Shown: positions 9,798 to 21,702, numbered from the stretch's first letter. The stretch: DNA of 21,939 nucleotides from Cylindrobasidium torrendii FP15055 ss-10 (GCA_000934385.1 KN880773.1:1-21939), one strand, 5' to 3'. The notes: generated from the sequence alone by a model not told the origin. Made by a program: numbers and translations.

Positions 9798-12700
9798 CTC
9801 GGGCTAGCTCAGGCAGGTATGAAGAGAACCAAATTTATGCTTTGTGTTTCGTTATCCCAGCAGGGCAACTCGCCGAAACTCGGACGGTCGCATGACCAAC
9901 ATCGGGCGAATACGGGCAGCACGCAACAAGAGACAAATTTGGCAGCAGGTTCTATGCGCAATGCGCACCAAAGCGCGGTGGTGCATATAGAACATGGAAG
10001 TGCCAAAGAAGGCGATTTGTCACACGTTACTCTTGTTGTCACACTGCATCACAAGATTTAAAAGCTCAATAATTGAGAATATTTCAAATATACTCTGCGG
10101 TTGAAAGATCACAGTAGAAAAGACGCTCGTTATTGGCGTTTCAAAACAGTGGTCAGTTGCTGATGGCCTTGGAAGGACATTCTCCAGTAGAATCCCTTGA
10201 GACTCATCGGATCCAAAGCGTGTGAATCGTCAAACACAGGTGGTCAGAATAGAATGAACTCCTTGCTTCAAGAAACTGCCTGAGAAGTCGAAGAAGCGTT
10301 GTGTATGGCGGAAGCTGAGCCCGCGGAGTTGGTTGTAGCCTCCCATTCAGACGGAAGACCAAGTCATTTGCGCATGCTTCCCACGCGGTGAGAAGCGTGA
10401 AAGGTCTCTTTCCCCAGACTATCAAAGCAATACGACGGAAGAACCACGTTGGTTATTTATTGGCGGAACATAAACCTGACTATGTAGCGCCTTGAAAGTT
10501 GACGCTGATCATTTCAATTTGTTTGCGGAATGCGTTCCGACGAGCCGATGTGGCTTCAACGTCTGTATGGCGACGACCACTGGATAGAGATGCAAAGGTC
10601 ACAAGCTTTGAGTATCCTTTCCGTAGCAATTCCGAGTCTATGCGTTTGACTTATGAATATGAATATGAGGTGAGAGTCGGAGATGACACTCTATGATATC
10701 CAAAAATCTCCAGAGTCCCTGTTCTCACAAGGGCATATAGAACGTCGCTTTTTGTGATACGCTGTGCGTATGTAAAGACACCAGCACACTTTCCTCGAGA
10801 CGATCGCAAAGCGCGAGGACTGCGCAGACAACTGCACAACTGCTACGGCGGCTTGAAGGATCCTCACGCAAATCGGAACGCATCTGAGTGAGTCGGAGTA
10901 AGTATTTTAGTGGATGATTGTAAGCTTTCGAGCACCCAGAACTTCATTTGTAGTTAACTCAGCTTTTTCACAAGCATGCGCGAAAAATCCACAGGCAGTG
11001 ATACCCGCCGGGTCTCTTGAGCTCAATCACAGTCAATCCTAGTCACTCAACTCATCGATTTTACTGATTTTAGCTGATTGAGGATTCCTTCGAGTCATAC
11101 GCTGGTGGTTTCGAGCGAGTCTCGTGCAGTGGTTACTATCCGATGTGCCATCGTCGCGACCACAGGTTCAGGGATTAACGGAGTCCGCACATGCTTTACC
11201 CTTTCACACCCAGACTGGAGGCTTGAACTGGTGAGCGGGGAGCCGCCACCTACCCACCCGGTGCCACTCGACCACTCCTCACGCATTGTTCCAAAACGGG
11301 ACTCACGCCGCATGCTTCAAGTTCGTGTTTCCCTATCCCGCATAGACGGAGCCGAGCCTCTTTGCGTGGCCGCTATCCACGTAAAATCAGCGCAAAGCGG
11401 CGCCTGGCGCCCAGGTACGAGCGACCTCCATACGTCTTACTACCGACAGCGGTATGTTAGGTAGCAAGGATACTTGGAGATGCTCACGCATGATGCCTGG
11501 AAAAGGGTAAATTGAGTGTTTGTGTTTATGCGTCGGTGCCTCAGGGATCCCCAGGAGCACCGATGGGAGGAACAAATGCACAGTAAGGATAGATGCAAAG
11601 TTCGAGTGCGCGTCGGAGCGGCATGACAGTGCAAAAATCATCTGAATATGATTTGACTGATTTATGATCATTTATTGCAGCGTCGGAGGCTCGGAGCGGA
11701 CGGTCGGGGCAATTTCCCTGCGGCTCGTCGGCATGCTGTGTAAGAGGCGGTGTGTGCTCGGTATGTGCGCTGCGTAAGTACAGGCGGCAAAGGATTTCAG
11801 CTGAATTTGTCGGGCGCTTCGTAGAGGTCTAGGCCGTCGAGGCGCACCCTGTACACGCGACGGTAGTGTGTCCATTAGCGGATGAGCGCGTGTGACTTAC
11901 GTATGTAGTACAAAAAAGGAAAAGCCATTGTCTTCGAGGTTCAGTGCAGATTCAATATGTTGTGTGCAAAGCTCAGTCATGCGCGTACCCAGGCTTCGCT
12001 TCGACCGACCCGCGGCTTCGGTTTATTCGTAGCTGGCGGATGATGTACATAATGGTTGGACGAACATGTTGGTTGGTCCTCGGTCTAGAGGAGAACAGAG
12101 CATCGACTACTTCCATCCGGTAAGGGAAGCGCACACTGTACGGGTCTCCGACATTCCATGCAGCGAGTTCCTACTGGCGCACGTTTGGACTAAGTGGATA
12201 CAGAGCTATATTGGCTACTATGAAGCTTGGGCAATGTTCCGCTGTTGCCCCAACATTGGTCGGGCCCATGCTGAGCCTCGTTTGTGTGAGTACTTAGAAG
12301 ACCCAGGGAGACCGCCTTGTTCGGTATCTTGGTGACTGTCGAAACGTAGAAGGCCTCGTCTCGAGTCAGGTGAGGGCCCGGAGGTGAAAATTGAATGCGC
12401 CTCCAAGTGTAATTCGACTGTGGTACACATGCACCTACTACGCCGGAGACTCATCACGTTGAAAGCCATTCATAGTTGAACGGGAGACGGCTAATATAGG
12501 ACATGTATGAGTCCATGGGCGGGAGATGTGGTGCGAGAAATTGCGAATGGTAGCTCGAATTCAAATTGGCCATGGGGACAAGCAAGTAGACACGACGCCT
12601 CTCATGTGAGCCGCCACGTCGACGAGAGCTACTGTAACGTGATGGACAGTTCGGAGAAAATGGTGCCCAGCTTCGGGCAGCGCTGGTACAACGTTCATTT

Positions 12701-13708
12701 CGGGGGGATTTTCGCCACCGCTACATGAGCAGAACAATGTATCTGCGGTTTAGTCTCGGACGAGCGCTCCAGGAGCAGTGTAACAGACGCAATGGTGTTG
12801 CGCACTGAGCAGACGGATATCGTTGCCGCCCAGGCGGGGGGACAAGTTACAACCTGTTCGCCGTATTGGACTCTGTTTAGTGGCCTGGCTGTCTGCTGAC
12901 CCTGTCGTGGCAGCGAAGGATGCCTTTCTAGACTTGACTATAGCCAGACTATAGCCCCGTTTGTACAGTACTGGGTTTAGCAGCAGCTTATCAGTCAATT
13001 CCGTTGCATGGAACTGGTGTCGACAAAAGATGAAAAGCGAAGTATGAGGTGGATGGATGGACGAATCAGGACGTAAAGATTGATACACAGGATAGCGATC
13101 CGTGCATAATTTGCAGTCAAAGGCGCCATTCGATGAGGCAGAGACGACGCAAGACGTCTCCAAAAAACGAAAAAGTAGATGGAGCTGAGCTGTGGGGGCG
13201 AGGCGGGAAAGACCGGGAGTCGGAGTACCAGGCGCGCTCAGGTGATAGGGTCAGTTGATCCAGAGGACGGGAGGTAGATTTTGGACCGCAACTGCGACGA
13301 GCATTGAGTGCTGCTTAGTTAGTCGTGGCGTCTACCCCGCAATTTTTGATATTACCATCCTTTCCCCAGGTTTGTATGTATATCCTCCCCCGCAATTTCA
13401 GCGTTCGGTACGGTGGGCACGATGAATTACTAAAGTTAAAGCAAAGATCCGATCATAACTGGCAGAATGCCCGAGAACGCCACCGTCACAGTCGCCTGGT
13501 GGGAGTGGGGGTCGCGGCCCAAGTTCTGTGTGTGAAAAGAAACAACAACAAAAAAAGAAAATTAGCAACCTATTCCCGTGGTCAGGGGAACACCGGGGAA
13601 TGGGAAATGGATTGCCCGCACAGGCCGTCGCGAACGGCACAAGCCGGGCGGTGCATAGCTGGATATATACAGAAATTCCACGTGACATTTCGCAGCTGAT
13701 CGGCACCA
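9798..13708. other. 3.9-kb gene-poor region between divergent genes
   Basis: This lies between the start codons of the minus-strand transporter (9797) and the plus-strand regulator (13709), so both promoters should be inside. I read it in six frames and found only short open frames (137 codons at most) with no recognisable domain, no exon chain and no tRNA or rRNA signature. Small structures are a 13-bp palindrome CTCAATAATTGAG at 10065-10077 and a GGAT-type microsatellite scrap near 13050-13060. It could hold a decayed transposon, a non-coding RNA or a fast-evolving gene that cannot be recognised by eye. Confidence 0.4.
13664..13684 (+). promoter_or_regulatory. TATA-like and E-box elements before the AreA-domain gene
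   Basis: TATATA at 13664-13669 is followed by CACGTGAC from 13679 (E-box hexamer 13679-13684), 25 bp before the ATG at 13709. If the TATA is used, transcription would start close to or after 13709, which would favour the next in-frame ATG at 13811 for translation. Motif reading only; factor and use are inferred. Confidence 0.3.
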
Positions 13709-16700
13709 ATGGTTGCAGCTGATTCCGGCCCGAGCGAAAAAAGGCCCACCTCTACCACTTACCATCAGCCTCCGTCCGACAAAGTCAACCGACGCCCGCC
13801 CCTCGGCACAATGCTGCAGGCGCTCCCCGACCCGGTGTTTGTCGTCACGAGCAAAGTGCTCGCTAATCTGGACGGCGACGACGCACTCACCAATCTCTGG
13901 TTCCGTGCGTACTATCCCTACGGCCTCCGTGTACCGACTAAGCGGGGCGTGCTTTATTTTTGCAGTCTTTACCAAATGCAAGGGCGCCGTTGACCGTGGT
14001 CACCGCATGGAGAATCTTTCCTGGCGACTCTGGCACCGCGAGCTTATCTCGCAAACATACAGACCGCCAACGCCCGACTCGCCAGCGGATGGAACGGATG
14101 TGTCGCCTTTCGACGCAAGGAGACCACCACGGGCGCAGGGACGTTACCAGCAAGGTATGCCACACTAGCGAGTCTCCCTCTCCCAGACACTCATCCTTTC
14201 ACAACAGCTGGGTCCCCAACCCACCGTTCGCCCATCGGACAGGTCATAACAGACATCACAGCGACGTGTATCTCACTCAAGCGTCCCACATTGCCAAAGC
14301 TGGAACCAAAGCCGACCATTCTCGTATCGGATAGCAGGCCACCGCAGACACCAACAGCGCCGTCGGTCGCAGGATCCGGCCCGACCCCCCGAGTAGTCGT
14401 GGTGAATCCGACACCAAATCTAACCCCTCATCCAACACCGCCCGCGTCACCGGTTCTTCCTCCGGCCACGACATTACTCAATATCAAGGCCGCCACAGCT
14501 CAACCTTCTTCGCGCCCCCACCTGCTCGCCCCTGCAACAGGTTCATCTACGTGCAAATTCTACATGGGCTCCCCGTCATCTTCTACATCCTCGTCAAGTA
14601 GTGACTCCTCTAGCTCTTCCTGTGAAGTGCCGGTAGCAGGTTCACCACCTGCGACGTCGTCAACGTCGTCCACTACACCTCCTCCTGTGCTCAACCCACG
14701 GGCTGTCCTACCGAAACCCGCACCCTCTGCACCAGCCCCCAAGCGACACACACCAGCGCCGCCACCTGCCAGGCCGACACGAGGCGCATCGACAAAGAAT
14801 CGTGAGCGGCTCGATGCCGAGGATCGTGAACTCGAGCGGCAGGCCCAACTTGCGGCCCCCTCGCGCCGGGCCAACCCGAGCAACGAACGGCTCATCCAGT
14901 ATCAGTTCCATCTGGAGGAGAGGCAGAAGCAGGAACGAGAGGCAGAGGAGAGGCGGGCAGCGATACAAGAGCGCGAGTACAAGGCCAGGCTCGAGCAGCT
15001 GGAACGTGAGCGCGACCGCCTCGCACGTGCTAATCTCGAACATGTTAGCGAGCTTCGCCGGGCGGTATCAACAAGCCAACTCAACGTGCAGGACATGGCT
15101 GTGTTTGACTTCCCCGAGGAGCAACATCTTGATGCGCAACCAGGGCTTCAGTCTTCTGGTTCCCATCCGGACTTGGCTCATGCTTTCTTTGGCCTCACGC
15201 GTGCTCTCAGCCCGCCCAAGGCACTGACTTCGAACAATGCGACAAGACCCAAGGGCCGTGACCCCGGCCTTATCCAGTCGTCCACCAATCTGCAGGATCT
15301 TGCCAAGCAGCGCGCTGCCATGCGGGCTCAAAACCACCTTCGCGGCGCGTTTACTCCCATGATTGCCAAGCCTGCCGTCAGTAACCCGTCCGAAACGAGC
15401 TCAACAAGATCGTCATCCAAACCGCCAGCGCGCGATAAACCGGTGGCCTTGCCGCTGCCGCCACCACCTCCACCACCACCTCCTGTCACCAAACCCAAAG
15501 ACAAGACGACGAACGCACATCACCCTAGTGGTCGCACAATTCTCGTAGAGGGGGACTCTGGTGATGAATCTGCCTCTGATGAAGATGATAATTGGACATC
15601 AGCCGATGAGGAGGAGGCGGCGAAGGTGCGTCCCAGATTCAGTTCATTTTGCATCCGCTGACTCTATTTTCTGCTAGACACTTCCGCCTCCCGTTGCGCC
15701 GCGCCCAAAAGCGCGATCTGCGTCTCCTGCCCGGCCGGCCCCCAAAAACCGTAACAGGAGTCGTCGACAGTTGCCACCCGACATGCAGAAACACCTCGAG
15801 ATGAAGGATGTAACCCAGGCATTTGAGGAGGCGGAACGACAGTCAGAGGCATTCACTTTCGAAAAATTGCCCCAACGGTCCTATTCAAACCTGTCAAGAA
15901 CGAACTCGGGCCTACTCTCTCAGCTCATGAATCCCGAGGCTGTTGCACCCCAGCCCTATCGTCGCGGTCACTCTAGCGGTGACCTACGTTCGCCCACGAT
16001 GCCCCTCTTTTCCAAGCATAAAGCCGCGGCAGTACCTGTGGCGGCAACGGTCAATGTAGGCAGTATTCGCGACGGTGACGCCATCAAGACGGCAGTCGAG
16101 AAAACGGCTGGAAGTAGCCTCAAATCGACCCAGTCCCGCCTATCGCAACAGTCTCAGCGGTCTAAGGGGCGACCTGCGGACCACGAGATGGAGACAGACA
16201 CCGAGGACGAAGGGGAAGTCAACCCTCTCAACATGTCCAACTCAGTTGCTCAGCAGAAGCTGGCTGAGATCTTCGGCAACATGCATGGCGGCGGCAAGCC
16301 TCAAGGCGTTCAGGCTGTACGACCAGACGGCTTCAATCACGACGCGGTGCCTCGGCGGTCAACAACTCTGGCGAAGTCGTCGACCATGACGGCCATGCCG
16401 CCTCCATCGGCGCCTCCACTTGAACGCACCGTAACCGAACCTCTTTTCCCCTACAACCTTCCTATTGCTGCCATGCCGGTATCTCCCCGCACAACCCGCC
16501 AACTGATGCTCCGGAACGAGATGTCTGAGAGTGTTCGAGCCAACCTGATCTGGCAGCGCAAACAGGACAAGCCCGCCGTTCTTCCCCGACGCAACAAGAG
16601 CTTCGCCTCTATCTCGTCCATTCCCAGCGTCGTTAGGATTACGGAGAAGAAGACGCAGAACGATCAGGAAGCCAATGAACGCGCTCTTGAGGACGAGCGC

Positions 16701-16769
16701 GAGGAGGCGCGCGTCGAAATCCGGCGGCAGAACCTGCAGCGCAACAAGAGCTGGGCGGCTGACCGGTAG
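13709..16769 (+). CDS. AreA GATA-like-domain regulator with DUF3295-like C-terminus
   Basis: Exons are 13709-13904, 13966-14154, 14208-15625 and 15678-16769, giving 964 aa. Residues 64-88 carry the W...NLSWRLW block (W64, ENLSWRLW at 81-88) of the short AreA GATA-like domain (PF08550, formerly DUF1752) found in AreA, Gln3, Mks1 and Reg1; it is not a zinc finger and I see no DNA-binding Cys motif. Then follow a Pro/Ser/Thr-rich stretch with a serine run, a charged Glu/Arg coiled coil (about 327-415), a ten-proline tract (near 548-557), an acidic patch with DEDDNWTSADEEE (573-601) and a C-terminal region with TRRQLMLRNEMSESVRANLI (about 873-892), as in DUF3295 proteins. By family it may act in nitrogen or carbon signalling as an adaptor or co-regulator in nucleus or cytoplasm. 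An alternative start at 13811 would give 930 aa. The extension VRPRFSSFCIR after residue 601 is the read-through of intron 3, not coding. Confidence 0.85.
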
Positions 16770-18029
16770 CCTTGGCGCATTCATCTGTTTCTCTTATTGG
16801 GCATCTGCATCTGCATGGCATTACTGTTCCTTCCACATCGCATACGACTCACGTATGATGTATCTTGCATTTGACATCTCTTGGATTCTCTAACATTAGG
16901 TACGACCTAGCATGGCGTAGCATCATCTACTTCACGACACTGGACTAGGGTCTTCATTGTTTTTAATGTGTGTTTTACTGTACTATTAGGTTACCTCGAA
17001 GTCCTTCTCTCGCCCCCACCGTTCCTTTCTGCTCTACTTCTCCTCCCTCTGTGTGTTCGCCGGTGTTTACTATTACTTGTACGATTATTTCTTCGGGATT
17101 GGGGGCGTGCGCCCTGATGGCACCACACATGGTCAATTATGAACATAGGTTTTTTATGGCTAACTTTTTCTTCTTCTCTACTTCGGTTGGTGTGATTTCT
17201 GCGGGTTGAGCGTGTGAGAATGCGTGTTCGCTGGAGCCTGGTAGCAGCGACGATCGTGCTGAGCGGGGGACATCAATGTGCGAGAACACGTGCGCGTCCG
17301 AGAAAGGAAGGAGTGCGAGGACAATGGGCGTTCCCACGCAGAACTTTATCACGCGCCTGGACTGCAGTCCGCTACCCATGCTTATCAAAAGTAAGCTTTT
17401 TTCGTTCTCGATGGACTCCCTACGGGCCTTTGTCATAATTCATGTACTGACTGGGGAGGTTCAGAGACATTGGGGATGAGGGAGAAAATCGAGAGAAGAG
17501 GTCCCGTATTGAAGTGCAGGATGCCATTCATGCTTACGACTTCTGGTGTATGGACGATAGCGGATCATGTTGTCCCTCTCAGGTCCCTTCATGTCTCTGT
17601 TATAGTGCCAGCTCTGCCGAATATACGAAACTTCATAGTTCTGGCTTATTCCATTTTGCAAGTCCAAAAGTGAACCAAGGTTTTGCAAGTAGACCGTGGG
17701 AAAAATGTCCTGGATCTTGCTATCACTATATTGTCGTTTCGCGCAACCCACTCTTTTCATAATCATTTAGGTCGTCCACTCTCGGAAATACACTCTACCT
17801 TCTTGCGTGATTGCTCGAAAGACTCAATGTTGCTCGACGCGAGCGGCAATATGATGAGTGAGCGCAAACGCCTTCACTTCGCTCGAAAACGTAGTTTTGA
17901 CGATTCAACGACGCGTAGTACTAATTGGGATGCTTCTAAGCATGGATCATCGTGAACATGACATTAGGCTGGTTGTATTGTATGTGTCTAGTAGTCTTCT
18001 AGGCGCGGTTTCCTCATCTGGGCTATGTA
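16770..18029. other. Convergent intergenic region
   Basis: Two genes converge on this stretch, so it should hold both 3' untranslated regions; 16970-17200 is pyrimidine-rich. Short open frames on both strands (up to about 100 codons, for example 17461-17766 on the minus strand) have no recognisable domain. I see no RNA gene. Confidence 0.45.
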
Positions 18030-20353
18030 TCACACAGTTTCTGGCTCTGTCGCTTCCTTGTCTGCATCAGGGTCCGGGTTGTCGTGGAACGGGGCGAAGC
18101 TGGATTTACGGCGCAGCGATGCACCATATCTAATAGCAATATCCTCTGTGTGAGAAATGGACAGCGTGATAGGATGGTTCATTGCTTACTTCACAAACAC
18201 GAATGGAATGGGCACCATGATGAGGGCAATAAATCCTATGAGAACTGACGCCCAGCGGGGGTTGAGACGCTCGTACATCTGCCTGGCGAATAGCTGCATC
18301 ATTTGGCTTAGCAATCCAACAATGGACAAGAAGAAGACGGGGTCGCTTACGGGAAAGGCAGCCCCAAAGACGGCTCTGCATACCGTGTTCGCGGCCAAGG
18401 CGGATGCTGCGACTGACACGTATGTGTCGATAATGTATGTGAAAAAGCTCAACTGAGAGAGGTTTAGATCGAGTAAGATGAAGGGATGGCACGCACATAA
18501 AGGCCCATCACAGAGAATCCAAATAGACCTCCGAACATTAGAGGAGCCCAAAAGGAGACGTGGGGGAAGGAGGTGGCACTGAAAGGATATCAACGTTAAT
18601 CGTTGATGCATGTTGTTTGTCGGAGACGTTTACCCGAAGAGGAAGAGTGACAAGGAGAACAAGAACGAGGTGTACAGCGACATAGTCAAACGCTCTTCCG
18701 CGGGAACAACGTGAGGCGCATGCTTGACGACCGCTTTTTGATACATCGGGTCGAAGAACACAACGTACTGTGTGGTCGATGAGATTCAAATTGCAAAGAT
18801 GATACACCAAAGAAACCTACGACCAGAGACGCCAGGACCGCGCCAACAAGAATGGGTAGGAACGCCAATCCAACGCCTTGCGCTCTGAAGCCGTGCAATT
18901 TGCCAAAGACAATGGGATAGGACTCGAAGAGCAGATAAAGGCAGCCATATACAAACTAAACGTTAGGTCAGACGGTAGCCAGCGGGATACGCAAGAAAAT
19001 GCTTACGCTCATGTAGATTGTGCACGTAATCAGCATGGGCTCCTGTGTTAGCATTTTGTATGGCCTTCCCAGTACGATTTCTAGCTGCTCTGCCGCCGTT
19101 TTCTTGGTGATCTCCATAGGAGCATGGTAGCGTTCATCACCTGTTTCCTCGCGTATGCGGCGAGCCTTCCGGACGAGTATGATGGGTCTACGACGCGGAG
19201 TTAGCTAGAGTATAGCGCGCCAAAACATCGAGCTGACTTGTAGGTCTCCGGGACAAGGAGGATCACGATTGCAAGACAGACACCCGCGAACATAGTGAGA
19301 GTCCAGAACAGCCAGCGCCACGAAGCAGCTGAGGGCGTAATGGTCAGGACAGCAGCATAAAATCATTGAATCAAGATCGTACGGCTGACGGAAATAAACC
19401 CAGAGACCACCGGCCCTAGTGCAGGCCCCGCAAAGGGGGCACAGACGAAGAACGACATTGGGTTTCCACGCTCTTCTGTAGGCCACATATCGGCGATAAT
19501 GGCACTATAAAACAGCAATAATATTAGTAGCATGTCAGGGATATTTCGCCGTGACATACCCAGAATTCGTGAGTGGTCCTGCAGCGAAGAGACCCCCCAA
19601 AAAGCGAAAGACGATGAGAGACGCCGTGTTGGGGGCTAGAGCCATGCCGACTTGGAATGCCTGAGGGTTATTTAGATTCGCGTACCATTACTTTTCCAAA
19701 TTCAAGGACGTACACCGTATACCAAGAACGTGAAGATGAAGACCGGTCGTCTTCCGTATTCCTCAGACAGCGGGCCCCAGAGCAACGGTCTGTATAAATC
19801 ATCGTATACTCTCAGTCGGACATAGGAAAATAGTACTCACCCAATCACATAACCGCCTACGAAGACTGAGATAACGAGAGTTGTGACTTCTTGCGAAATG
19901 GTGAACTCGTCCATCAGGTCGGAGGTGATACCGGACGCTGGAAGAGTGTCAAGAACATGCCTTCGCTGTGAGAAGGAAACTCATGTACGCGCAGAGCTCG
20001 CAAACGTCCTTGACAGCAAAAGCGGTCAGCTCTGTGTTATAGCCATGACTGAAGAGGATATGTGGCCCACGAATTCAGGATGAACAGCCCCGCCAGCACA
20101 GAAAGAAACCATCTATATGAACGTTTCCAGTTCTATGGACCGTCAGTAATCATTTCAATGTCGAAGATACTACACGTACCACTGGATTCTCCGAGTCCCC
20201 GTCCGCAAAAGTGACCATGAAGGAGTCCAACTCATCCGTTCCAACTGGTGTCAGGACAGAGGGAGGCGCGGCAACATAGTCAAAGAACGTCCTACTTGAC
20301 TCCGCTGTTTCAAGCGCTGGACGAGCAGGATAACCGGTGAGCTCACTGTGCAT
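18030..20353 (-). CDS. MFS transporter, DHA1 drug/polyamine-type proton antiporter
   Basis: Fifteen exons join in phase: 20353-20180, 20132-20071, 20008-19989, 19937-19841, 19789-19714, 19660-19560, 19504-19383, 19328-19238, 19187-19007, 18955-18821, 18767-18634, 18578-18497, 18452-18351, 18293-18190, 18129-18030, giving 526 aa, normal for 12-helix MFS proteins. Marks of fungal DHA1 (Tpo1/Flr1-like) exporters are the pre-TM1 DGDSENPVNWKRSYRWF, motif A at 118-133 (GPLLWGPLSEEYGRRP), RFLGG at 162-166, ADMWPTEERGNP, antiporter motif C at 203-212 (GPALGPVVSG), YIIDTY in the second half and the tail KYGASLRRKSSFAP. It probably exports drugs or polyamines at the plasma membrane; substrate is not readable. 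The first ATG in frame is 20353; the frame stays open upstream without another ATG to about 20389. Exon 3 is only 20 nt. The last exon is not obvious as an open frame and was found from the conserved KYG tail. Confidence 0.9.
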
Positions 20354-20418
20354 CGTTGTTTGTGACGAGCCTAGGAAAGGACAAGGCACAATTCACTAGG
20401 CATCGCTCAGGAGTTGGC

Positions 20419-20424
20419 TTTATA
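20419..20424 (-). promoter_or_regulatory. TATA-box candidate of the MFS gene
   Basis: TATAAA reads on the minus strand, 66 bp upstream of the start codon at 20353, a suitable distance for a fungal core promoter. It is called from sequence and position only. Confidence 0.4.
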
Positions 20425-20542
20425 CGAGTTCAACAACTCGGCCGAAGACGCGCAAAATACGGCACGCTGGTGGCCGCTGGGCAAAGTGGGGAGGCTCGGA
20501 TACAGCGCTCGGATCGTAGCTGTTTTGGGAATCCGCCGTCAC

Positions 20543-20556
20543 GTCACACGTGTGAC
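20543..20556. promoter_or_regulatory. Perfect palindrome with E-box upstream of the MFS gene
   Basis: GTCACACGTGTGAC is a perfect 14-bp palindrome centred on a CACGTG E-box, about 190 bp upstream of the transporter start codon. Homodimeric bHLH factors bind CACGTG cores, so this is a plausible operator; the factor is unknown. Confidence 0.4.
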
Positions 20557-21684
20557 TGCGTGCGATGTAAACCAGAAGAGTTATTGGTAACCCTCTTATC
20601 CTTGGAAGAATTTTTATGTCATTATATCTTTGATTCAAAGATATCCTATCGCTGGCGCTGATGCTGAATAGGTCATGGTACACTCGTAAAACTAACTTGG
20701 GCCTTTCGACCCCTTCGGTTAAAGTCGGTTAAATATAGTGATAGAATTCTTTGTCAGCAATATTTGTGTCAGTATAAATTGTCATTATCATCTTGTGTAC
20801 TTACGTGCAGAACCATCGCGTAGAACTAACGCGCTTCCGAGATTCACAGTCATAGTAGTCTACACTTGATTGCAGCCTCCGTAGGTTCAGTTAGTTCTTT
20901 TCCATCTTCAGACTCAAGCCATTTTTGTGACTCCAATATTCCAAGAATATTAGTTCATGCTGCAGGATCACTCACTGATCCACGAGGGAGGGACGCTTTG
21001 ATTTCTTTGTTAACTGAATCCATGTACTACGTTAGTCGCAAAATGTCTCGTGGACGTCTTTCACAAATATTACAGGGTGCAAACTTGAATGCTCACGCGC
21101 ACGCGCGATTTTGTTGAAGTCTGCCGTCAACTCGAAGTGATCGAGCGCACACCTCTAAAAGCACATTTGCATATCCACTATTCTGTCAATTTCACCTCTG
21201 ATTAAATTTGAATAGAAGCCAATCTATATAAACAGTCAAAGTGTTTGTAGCACGGTGGATTGTCGTGTGGCAACTTGGAGGCCTGTCACAAGCTGGGTGA
21301 TTATATACATGCATCTCTCATGGAAGCGAGCATTAGCAACAAGGCAACAAATATGATTGGTATGTTATTTGCATACATTTTTAGTCGTTGAGCGAAAGAA
21401 CTCCTGGCCATGCGAGATGGACTCTGCAATATCTGGTGACTTCTGGTCGACAGTAGTATACGGAATCGCATCATTTTTACATGCACGGACCAGTGACTAA
21501 TTCACATGATTCTGTTTTTCACCGGGAATATGGAGTTACTAATAGTGCTGACATGGCTCAAATAACTTAGTACTCTACTGGTGGAAAACCTCAATATGTA
21601 GGATGTGTGAGAATTGGCTTGCACTCTTATGCAGTTGCCAGCTGTAGTAGACTGTAGCCTGTCTGATGGCGCACGATCGGCGGT

Positions 21685-21694
21685 GTCACGTGAC
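21685..21694. promoter_or_regulatory. Palindromic E-box GTCACGTGAC
   Basis: A perfect 10-bp palindrome with a CACGTG core lies just left of the Pol III-like boxes. No neighbouring gene start is visible in the window, so its target, if any, is unknown. Confidence 0.25.
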
Positions 21695-21702
21695 CTAGTC
21701 GG

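Larger units (their letters stand above)
20354..21685. other. AT-rich intergenic flank upstream of the MFS gene
   Basis: No gene is supported. Besides the promoter elements listed separately, it holds a short direct repeat TCGGTTAAA at 20715-20723 and 20725-20733 (period 10). Open frames here are short and without domains. Confidence 0.4.

Noticed and set aside
12750..13163. 137-codon minus-strand frame in the gene-poor region
   Set aside because: No recognisable domain, no in-phase neighbouring exons and low-complexity composition.
15626..15677. Read-through ending after exon 3 of the AreA-domain gene, giving a 456-codon stand-alone gene
   Set aside because: GTGCGT..CTGCTAG is a normal 52-nt intron, and joining it keeps phase into a DUF3295-like C-terminus.
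17461..17766. 101-codon minus-strand frame between the regulator and the MFS gene
   Set aside because: No domain, and it lies where both 3' untranslated regions should be.
4108..20353. A secondary-metabolite gene cluster
   Set aside because: Two exporters and a regulator are present, but no polyketide synthase, peptide synthetase, terpene synthase, P450 or other backbone enzyme is visible.
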